Assembly: GCA_947038745.1 (NCBI GenBank)
Contig: CAMQXE010000009.1
Coordinates: 1-13,691 of the forward strand
DNA length: 13,691 nt
Direction of reading: 5' to 3'
Source: an uncultured Propionibacteriaceae bacterium
Lineage (GTDB): Bacteria > Actinomycetota > Actinomycetes > Propionibacteriales > Propionibacteriaceae
Shown piece after piece: positions 6,793-12,880 of the stretch. The notes beneath the pieces are model-generated. The model was given only the letters and a program-made list of their open reading frames with translations. It was not told where the DNA came from and did not search any database. Each line of letters opens with the position of its first letter. The stretch's first letter is position 1. A program made the translations under genes and the position numbers.

Positions 6793-7902
6793 ATGCGTAA
6801 AAACAAGGCATTCGCTGCGGTTGCTGCTGCAGCGCTAGCACTTGGCGTGACGGCGTGCAGTCAGGGCGGAAGCTCTGCTACCACTGGTGCTGCCAATAAC
6901 CCCAACGGTCAGGTTCAGAGCGGTACCGGCGCGAAGCCGGCTCCTTTCGATAAGGGTCAGGTTCGTGTAGCAATCGTCCAGAACACTGGTCAGGGCGACT
7001 ACTTCCAGCAGTACCTAAACGGCACGAAGAAGCAGGCCGAAGCGCTGGATATGAAGCTCGATGTCTATGACGCCCAGGGTGACAATGCGACCCAGGCTTC
7101 GCAACTGGATCAAGCTATTGCATCTGGTGTCCAGGGCATCATCGTCCGTCACGGTTTTGCAGATACGCTCTGCCCAGGTGTCAACAAGGCACTCGATCAG
7201 GGTATTAAGGTCGTGATCTACGACGTAGAGATCCAAAAGTGCGCTCCTCGTGCGATCCAGACCCAGCAGTCTGATGCCAAGATGGCTTCGCTGGTTCTTG
7301 ATCAGATGAAGAAGGACCTCGGCGGCACCGCAGCCAGCGTTGGCTACGTCAATGTTGCTGGTATTGCTCCGCTTGATCGTCGTGATGCCGTTTGGCAGCA
7401 GTACAAGGCTGACAATAGCTGGACTGAGAAATTCAAGACGGGTAAGTACACCCCTTCAACTGCTACCGACAGCGCTCCAATGGTCGACAATGCGTTGAAG
7501 GCCAATCAGGATGTCAAGGCTATCTACGCTCCTTACGACGAGTTCACCAAGTCGGCGCTGTCGGCTTTGGAGCAGAACCCGAGCCTGAAGGACAAGGTAT
7601 TCATTTACGGCGCTGATATCTCAACTGCAGATATCGCGTTGATGGTTGCCGATGGCAGCCCGTGGAAGGCTACTGGCGCAACTGACCCGAATGCCATTGG
7701 TGCAGCAGTGACCCGTACCTTGGCTTTGGATCTGGCAAATGAACTCAAGACCAAGAATGTTGAGTTCCCCCCGATCTTGGTTACCCAGGCGATGCTTCGC
7801 GAAAAGAACATCAAGAACATGGACGATCTTCGTAAGAACGAGCCGTCACTGAACATCTCTGATGTTTCGACCGCGGCATGGATGCCGAAGGTCACGTTCT
7901 AA
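6793..7902 (+). CDS. Sugar ABC transporter substrate-binding lipoprotein (RbsB-like, CUT2 family)
   Basis: The 369-residue product begins with a lipoprotein signal: basic MRKNK, a hydrophobic alanine-rich stretch, and the lipobox VTAC with lipidated C22. A flexible Ser/Gly/Asn linker follows, to about residue 50. The rest is a periplasmic-binding-protein fold of the ribose/galactose type (RVAIVQNTGQGDYFQQYLNG, then LDQAIASGVQGIIV and a later VIYDVEI). It should sit on the outer face of the membrane and deliver sugar to the permease encoded two genes downstream. C127 and C150 are the only other cysteines and could form a disulfide in the binding lobe. AGAGGA (6779-6784) precedes the ATG by 8 bases. 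A 13-bp hairpin follows the gene, typical where the binding protein is made in excess. The neighbours suggest a 5-deoxyribose, methylthioribose or ribose ligand; this is inference. Confidence 0.92.
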   Translation: MRKNKAFAAVAAAALALGVTACSQGGSSATTGAANNPNGQVQSGTGAKPAPFDKGQVRVAIVQNTGQGDYFQQYLNGTKKQAEALDMKLDVYDAQGDNATQASQLDQAIASGVQGIIVRHGFADTLCPGVNKALDQGIKVVIYDVEIQKCAPRAIQTQQSDAKMASLVLDQMKKDLGGTAASVGYVNVAGIAPLDRRDAVWQQYKADNSWTEKFKTGKYTPSTATDSAPMVDNALKANQDVKAIYAPYDEFTKSALSALEQNPSLKDKVFIYGADISTADIALMVADGSPWKATGATDPNAIGAAVTRTLALDLANELKTKNVEFPPILVTQAMLREKNIKNMDDLRKNEPSLNISDVSTAAWMPKVTF

Positions 7903-7910
7903 TTAGGGTG

Positions 7911-7940
7911 GGGAGCAGGGCCAATGATGGTCCTGCTCCC
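7911..7940 (+). terminator. Strong intercistronic hairpin after the binding-protein gene
   Basis: Arms 7911-7923 and 7928-7940 pair over 13 bp with one G-U wobble and a 4-base loop (ATGA). Only a short TTTT run (7947-7950) follows, 6 bases after the stem, and it leads straight into the ATPase ribosome binding site. This suggests partial termination or 3' end protection of the binding-protein message rather than a full stop, as is known between binding-protein and membrane-component genes in other ABC operons. Confidence 0.65.
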
Positions 7941-7960
7941 TCCTAGTTTTGGGAGAGATA

Positions 7961-9502
7961 ATGACAACACAAGAACCAGAAGTGACTCCGGTGGCGCTGT
8001 CTCTTGACGATATCCATATGAGTTTTGGTAGTAACCAAGTACTCAAGGGTGTTTCGATGGAGCTGCAACCGGGACGGATTACGGCCTTACTTGGCGCAAA
8101 CGGCGCAGGTAAATCCACATTGATTAAGATCCTGGCTGGGGTATACACCCGCACGAGCGGGAGTATTATCGTCGGCGGGAATGAAGTTGAGATCAACTCT
8201 CCCAATGATGCTGCTGATCATGGTATTCAGACCGTGCATCAGCGTATTGATGACAGCATTGTCCCGGGGCTTACTGTTGCTGAGAACCTTCTTTTTGAAG
8301 AGATTGTACGCAATCAGGTTCCCCGGATTACTAGTGTTAAAGGCCTATTGCCGCGTGCCCGTGAAGTTGCCGCAACGCTTGATTTGGATTGGTCTGATCA
8401 CAAGCTAAAAGCGGATGCTCATGATCTGGGTATCGCTGATGCTCAGCTGCTTTTGCTTGCTCGTGCATTGAGCCACAAGCCCAAGGTTCTAGTACTTGAC
8501 GAGCCAACGTCGACGCTTTCTCAGACCGAAGCTGAACGACTTTTTAGTGTGGTAACGAACCTACGGGATAAGGGTGTTGCCATCCTTTATGTTTCGCATC
8601 ATATGAGTGAGATTTCTTCGCTTGCTGATGAGCTGGTGGTGCTGCGGGACGGTCAGATCCTTGATCGGCAGGAGCGGCCTCTAGATCTTGGTAGAGCGGT
8701 TCAGTGCATGTTGGGAAGCTCGGAATTAGCTGAAGCTGATGGCATTGTTGAACAGCACGGTACCGATGTCGCTCTTTCTATGTCAGGGATTCAGCTGTTG
8801 AAGCGGTCACCGAAGTTCGATCTCGACCTTCGCTATGGTGAAGTTACCGGCATCCTAGGATTGATTGGTGCAGGTAAAACTGAACTTGCTGGTGGCATTT
8901 TCGGTTCTCAGAAATTTATCGATGGCACCATGGCATTTGATGGTGCGCCGTATGCACCGAAACGAACTGGCGATGCTGTGAAGCGAGGTATTTACCTTGT
9001 GCCAGAAAACAGAGCTGAAGAAGCGATGCTACCGGGATGGTCTTTGACCCATACGTGCAGCTTGCCATTCCTTTCTGAAGACAGCCATCGTGGTGGAACC
9101 ATCCACCGTAAGCAGGAGAAGGATCGCGCGAATCAGATCATCGGAAGCTGTCAGGTAGTCACCACCGGTCCAGATCAAAGCGTTGATGCTCTATCTGGCG
9201 GAAATCAGCAAAAAGCAATCGTTGGCCGCTGGCTTCAAGGCAAACCCCGGGTGTTGTTACTCGATGAACCGTTCCGCGGCGTTGATATCGGTGCTCGCCA
9301 CGTTTTGTCGATGAAGGCTCGTGAGGCAGCTCAACAGGGCGCTTGCGTCATTGTTCTTTCAAGCGACGTCGATGAGATTCGCGAAGTTGCTGATCGCATC
9401 ATCGTCATGGTTGAGGGACGAGTTGCCCTTGACCGTTACACCACCCAAACCACCAGTGACGAAATCGTCACAAGCATGTCGGAGGTCGTTGAGAATGTCT
9501 GA
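7961..9502 (+). CDS. Sugar ABC transporter, duplicated ATP-binding protein (RbsA-like)
   Basis: The 513-residue product has two ABC ATPase halves, the RbsA/MglA layout of CUT2 importers; it powers sugar uptake from the cytoplasmic face. The first half has Walker A GANGAGKST (45-53), Walker B VLVLDEPTS (D180, E181) and SHH as the switch histidine, but its signature is degenerate, LGIADAQ (156-162) instead of LSxxxQQ. The second half has Walker A GLIGAGKTE with K306, an intact signature LSGGNQQ (411-417) and Walker B LLLDEPFRGVDIG (D435, E436), but SSD replaces the switch histidine. RbsA proteins usually have Arg at the K306 position. One composite ATP site should therefore be canonical and the other impaired. 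The ATG at 7961 follows GGGAGAG; the TTG at 7949 overlaps that site and is less likely. The gene overlaps the permease gene by 8 bases. Confidence 0.93.
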   Translation: MTTQEPEVTPVALSLDDIHMSFGSNQVLKGVSMELQPGRITALLGANGAGKSTLIKILAGVYTRTSGSIIVGGNEVEINSPNDAADHGIQTVHQRIDDSIVPGLTVAENLLFEEIVRNQVPRITSVKGLLPRAREVAATLDLDWSDHKLKADAHDLGIADAQLLLLARALSHKPKVLVLDEPTSTLSQTEAERLFSVVTNLRDKGVAILYVSHHMSEISSLADELVVLRDGQILDRQERPLDLGRAVQCMLGSSELAEADGIVEQHGTDVALSMSGIQLLKRSPKFDLDLRYGEVTGILGLIGAGKTELAGGIFGSQKFIDGTMAFDGAPYAPKRTGDAVKRGIYLVPENRAEEAMLPGWSLTHTCSLPFLSEDSHRGGTIHRKQEKDRANQIIGSCQVVTTGPDQSVDALSGGNQQKAIVGRWLQGKPRVLLLDEPFRGVDIGARHVLSMKAREAAQQGACVIVLSSDVDEIREVADRIIVMVEGRVALDRYTTQTTSDEIVTSMSEVVENV

Positions 9503-10583
9503 TTCTAACGAGAAGAAGGTAGTTGAGGGTTCCTCGACTCCAGCAAAAAAAGCTAGTAAAGCTGCAGCTCCTGAACTCACCACCATGATGCGCGTTCAAG
9601 ACGCAATCGTGAAGTGGGGCTTCGTCGCTGTTACTTTAGGATTGCTCACTTACTTTGCTCTTACTGAGCCTGCATTCCGTACCTCTGCTTCGATGTTCTC
9701 TATGCTGAAGTTCGCTTCGGTTACGGCCATCCTTGGTCTTGGCATGGCAATTTCGATGGTCGTTGGTGGCATGGATATGTCGATCGGCTCCATCGCTGGT
9801 TTGGCAGTGCAGATGGGTGCCATGACCATGGTGTTCCATAACTTGACCGGTACGACTGCCGTCATCGTGGTGCTTCTATCTGGTGTTTTTGTGGGTATTC
9901 TCAACGCTATCTTGATTGTGAAGTTCAAGATCCCGGATCTTTTAGCAACATTGGCCATGATGTTTGTCATTCAGGGAGCAAAACTGATCCCGGTAAACGG
10001 ACAGTCTGTTTCGGCTGGAATGGTGATGAAAGATGGTAGCCAGGCTCCAGGAAAGTTCACCAAGGATTTCTTGATGATCGATCGTGGTTTCATCGGCCCG
10101 GTTCCGATTCCCGTTGTGATCATGTTGGTCTTGACTGTTTTAGTTTGGTTCTTCCTTGATCGGACAAAGTACGGTCGCAATATGTACGCAGTGGGCGCGA
10201 ACCCGGAGGCGGCACGCCTTGCTGGGGTAAATGTGGGCTACTACCGCGGTCTCGCTTACGTTTTGTCGGGAACTTTTGCCTCAATCGGTGGTCTGATTCT
10301 GGTTTCGCGTATTGGTCAAGGTGACGTCAATGCGGGTGCTTCGTCGCTGCTGGAAGCCTGTGCAGTAGCGCTGGTTGGTACGTCGGTACTTGGCTTAAAT
10401 AAGCCAAATGCTTGGGGCACACTCTTGGGTGCGTTGCTCGTCGGAATCGTCCTTACCGGTCTGACCATGAAGGGCTTCCCCTACTTCTACCAGGACACGG
10501 CCAAGGGACTGGTGCTGTTGTTGGCGTTGATCTTCTCATTCACAATTTCGCGTAAGAAGATGCGTTACGGCGCGGGCTCTTAG
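9495..10583 (+). CDS. Sugar ABC transporter permease (RbsC-like, CUT2 family)
   Basis: From the ATG at 9495 the product has 362 residues. A hydrophilic Lys/Ala/Ser-rich N-terminal tail of about 35-40 residues precedes the membrane domain. Hydrophobic segments lie near 41-57, 70-90, 98-114, 120-143, 148-164, 203-221, 252-271, 284-300, 306-324 and 337-351. GGMDMSIGS (91-99) matches the conserved GGIDLSVGS of this permease family, and GANPEAARLAGVN (234-246) is the cytoplasmic ATPase-contact loop. It should form the sugar channel as a homodimer. The frame is open back to 9321, but GGAGG (9481-9485) sits 9 bases before ATG 9495, and the longer version would lie deep inside the ATPase gene. The 8-base overlap suggests translational coupling. 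The long charged N-terminus is somewhat unusual for RbsC-type permeases. Confidence 0.93.
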   Translation: MSDSNEKKVVEGSSTPAKKASKAAAPELTTMMRVQDAIVKWGFVAVTLGLLTYFALTEPAFRTSASMFSMLKFASVTAILGLGMAISMVVGGMDMSIGSIAGLAVQMGAMTMVFHNLTGTTAVIVVLLSGVFVGILNAILIVKFKIPDLLATLAMMFVIQGAKLIPVNGQSVSAGMVMKDGSQAPGKFTKDFLMIDRGFIGPVPIPVVIMLVLTVLVWFFLDRTKYGRNMYAVGANPEAARLAGVNVGYYRGLAYVLSGTFASIGGLILVSRIGQGDVNAGASSLLEACAVALVGTSVLGLNKPNAWGTLLGALLVGIVLTGLTMKGFPYFYQDTAKGLVLLLALIFSFTISRKKMRYGAGS

Positions 10584-10605
10584 CCCAGATATACATGTTG
10601 GCTAA
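10574..10605 (+). repeat. Two overlapping hairpin options before the kinase gene
   Basis: GGGCT-CTT-AGCCC (10574-10586) and TTAGCC (10580-10585) with GGCTAA (10600-10605) share the same central bases, so only one can form at a time. No T-run follows either one. Arms are 5 and 6 bp. The arrangement sits in the 49-base gap between permease and kinase genes and may tune translation or RNA decay; chance is possible. Confidence 0.25.
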
Positions 10606-10632
10606 CCCTCCTCTGATCTACGGATAACTGTT

Positions 10633-11862
10633 ATGGCTGCATACGAATTTCTTACTGAAGCAACTGTCGTTGATTATGTCCGCGAACGTGACGAGCTATC
10701 TTCGCGGATCGCAATTGACCAGATTCGCTGGGTCAAGGAAATCGGTGATGGCAACCTCAACTTGGTCTTTCTCCTAAAGGATGATCAGGATCAGGGGTTG
10801 TGTATCAAGCAAGCACTGCCCTATGTCCGTATGACAGGGGAGGGCTGGCCAATGACGCCTGAGCGTGCTCGGCATGAAGCCGAAGCACTCTCAGCCCATG
10901 GTGCTGTGGTTCCTGATCTAGTACCAGAAGTTTTCTTCTACGATCCACAGCGCTACATCATTGCGATGGAAGATCTTTCGGATCATCAAGTCTGGCGCCA
11001 AGCACTCAACCATGGTGAGATCCATGAGGGTGCAGCTACAGCAGTGGGGCGATACATGGGTGCATGTGCCTTCGGCACATCGGCATTCACACTAGATCGT
11101 GATTCTTTAGCTGCCGCAACAGCTCGTTCGCTTAACCCACAGCTTTGCCTGATTAGCGATGACTTGGTATTCACCGAGCCACTCGTTGATGCCGGCAGAA
11201 ACAGCGTACTGGAAGCAAATATCAGTGATGTACACAGCTTCCAAGCGGACGCGGTTGTTATGCGTGCGATGGGCTGGGCTAAGTGGAAGTTCCTGACGCA
11301 AGCTGAAACATTGATCCATGGTGACCTGCATACTGGATCAGTTATGGTGCGTCACGCGGATTCAGATGGAACACCCAGCAGCGTCAAAGTTTTTGATTCA
11401 GAGTTCGCTTTTTATGGTCCTCAGGCTTATGACATTGGTTCATTATGGGCCAACCTTATTCTGGCTGCTGCTCGAGCCATTGCTCTTGATGAAATGGAGC
11501 GGGCTACATGGCTGCTCCAACAATTGATGTTGGCATGGCAAGGTTTCGAACTTGAGTTTCGTCAGCGTTGGCCTCACCGTCGGGATCAGCGAGTATTTGG
11601 CGCACAATTTCTCGATGATGTGATGCAGCAGTGGCAACGCGAATCATGGTACTTCTGTGCAGCAGAAATGTCGCGCCGAATCATTGGGGCTGCCAAGGTG
11701 ACTGATATCGAAACATTGCCAACGGAGCTTCGTCAAGGGGCAATTCGTGGCGTGCTGAAGTTAGCTCAGCACATAGTGCGCGATGTCGAAGAAAGCAGTT
11801 CTCCTGCTGCTCTTGCTGCACATGCACAAGAGATTCTTTGCGCGGAGCAATCCCACAGATAG
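10633..11862 (+). CDS. mtnK: MtnK-family kinase (5-methylthioribose / 5-deoxyribose kinase)
   Basis: The 409-residue product has the normal methylthioribose kinase length. This family, with a protein-kinase-like fold, phosphorylates the anomeric C1 hydroxyl of 5-methylthioribose or 5-deoxyribose, using ATP. Motifs in order are the glycine-rich loop EIGDGNLNLVF (36-46), K59 in IKQALPYVR, and the MTR-kinase segment GEGWPMTPERARHE (69-82). The catalytic loop is HGDLHTGSVM with D231, and the metal-binding segment DSEFAFYGP starts at D255. HGDLHTGS with D(P/S)EFAFYGP is specific for MtnK rather than general aminoglycoside or choline kinases. The ribosome binding site is weak (GGATAA, 10622-10627). 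The gene sits 49 bases after the permease, so the imported sugar is likely its substrate. Whether it also accepts ribose, or prefers deoxyribose over methylthioribose, cannot be read from sequence. Confidence 0.92.
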   Translation: MAAYEFLTEATVVDYVRERDELSSRIAIDQIRWVKEIGDGNLNLVFLLKDDQDQGLCIKQALPYVRMTGEGWPMTPERARHEAEALSAHGAVVPDLVPEVFFYDPQRYIIAMEDLSDHQVWRQALNHGEIHEGAATAVGRYMGACAFGTSAFTLDRDSLAAATARSLNPQLCLISDDLVFTEPLVDAGRNSVLEANISDVHSFQADAVVMRAMGWAKWKFLTQAETLIHGDLHTGSVMVRHADSDGTPSSVKVFDSEFAFYGPQAYDIGSLWANLILAAARAIALDEMERATWLLQQLMLAWQGFELEFRQRWPHRRDQRVFGAQFLDDVMQQWQRESWYFCAAEMSRRIIGAAKVTDIETLPTELRQGAIRGVLKLAQHIVRDVEESSSPAALAAHAQEILCAEQSHR

Positions 11863-11919
11863 CTCGATTTTTACACCATTTTTGAGAACATACATACTCT
11901 TTACCACTGAGGATTTCCC

Positions 11920-12825
11920 ATGGATATGACGATGATCGTTGGTTCACTCAACGTTGATTTAACCGTAGTAGTTGAGCGGTTTGCCAGGCCAGGAGAGACT
12001 GTTCATGGGCATGACTTCCAGCGCGTATGTGGCGGCAAGGGTATGAATCAAGCAGTTGCTGCTGCTCGTCTTGGAGGCAACGTCACCTTGGTCGGCAAGG
12101 TAGGTTCAGACAGCGATGGCGATTGGCTACGGAAACAAGCTATCGCTGAAGGCATGAATCTGTGCGTTGGCACTTCAACCCAGGCCAGCGGAGTAGCACT
12201 GATAGCCGTTGATGAGGCTGGCGAAAACCAAATCATCGTGAGCAAAGGTGCAAACTGGACGCTTAGCGAGAAAGAAACTATTGACGCAATCGCTCAAGTG
12301 GAGCCGCGCTATGTTTCTTTCGTTTTAGAGGTTCCTCTTGAGACTGTGATGGCAGGCGCTAAGGCAGCTCATGATGCTGGAGCGGTAGTGCTGCTCAATC
12401 CTTCTCCTCTTCGCGAGATCCCCGATGACTTGGTATCTAACGTTGACATCCTTATCGTTAATGAAGAGGAGCTACGGGGGTTGCTGGGCCCTGGCGAAGG
12501 CGATCTTTATCCGAGAGCGATTGCTTACGCTGGGCAACATCAGGTGCAGCTAGTGGTTACTAGAGGGGCACGAGGAGCGGCAGTGGTTAATGCTCACCAT
12601 TGTGAGGAAATTGCCGGCGTCAAGGTCAATGCTGTCGATACCACAGGATGTGGTGATGCCTTCACTGGTGCCTTGATGTACTACCTAAGTCAGTCCTTGC
12701 TTATCGGTGATGCTGTGGCGAAGGCATGCGTAGTAGCTGGATACGCTGCCACAATTCGTGGCGCACAGCCGTCGTATCCGACTCAAAATCAGCTAGCTGG
12801 AATGGCTGCAGGAGAGTCTGTTTAG
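11920..12825 (+). CDS. rbsK: Ribokinase-like PfkB family carbohydrate kinase
   Basis: The 301-residue product is a full-length PfkB kinase with ribokinase features. These are GSLNVDLTV (8-16), the sugar-binding glycine motif GGKGMNQAVAAARLGG (from 38), NPSPL, NEEEL, and DTTGCGDAFTGAL with the catalytic base D246. Ribokinase phosphorylates D-ribose on O5, feeding the pentose phosphate pathway. The motifs are slightly off standard: GGKGM instead of GGKGA, TGCGD instead of TGAGD, and SKGAN instead of PGAN. The exact sugar is therefore uncertain; deoxyribose or another furanose is possible. A 5-deoxy or 5-methylthio sugar lacks the O5 that ribokinase uses, so this enzyme must act on another substrate than MtnK does, or at another position. 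TGAGGA (11908-11913) lies 6 bases before the ATG. The 57-base gap upstream has only a weak promoter-like pair (TTTACA 11870, CATACT 11893). No terminator follows. Confidence 0.9.
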   Translation: MDMTMIVGSLNVDLTVVVERFARPGETVHGHDFQRVCGGKGMNQAVAAARLGGNVTLVGKVGSDSDGDWLRKQAIAEGMNLCVGTSTQASGVALIAVDEAGENQIIVSKGANWTLSEKETIDAIAQVEPRYVSFVLEVPLETVMAGAKAAHDAGAVVLLNPSPLREIPDDLVSNVDILIVNEEELRGLLGPGEGDLYPRAIAYAGQHQVQLVVTRGARGAAVVNAHHCEEIAGVKVNAVDTTGCGDAFTGALMYYLSQSLLIGDAVAKACVVAGYAATIRGAQPSYPTQNQLAGMAAGESV

Positions 12826-12868
12826 TCTCAGCTCTTTGGCAAATGTATGCAGTAGCACAGGTCTTTCC

Positions 12869-12880
12869 TAGAATGAGCGT
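12869..12880 (+). promoter_or_regulatory. -10 element for a possible leaderless YihY transcript
   Basis: TAGAAT (12869-12874) is a 5-of-6 match to the -10 consensus. The ATG at 12881 begins exactly 7 bases after its last T, where transcription would normally start. No good Shine-Dalgarno sequence precedes this ATG. Leaderless messages with this spacing are common in actinobacteria. There is no convincing -35. Confidence 0.5.

Noticed and set aside
9321..9494. Longer N-terminus for the permease
   Set aside because: This stretch is the ATPase coding region in another frame; the ATG at 9495 has GGAGG at good spacing and an overlap typical of coupled genes.
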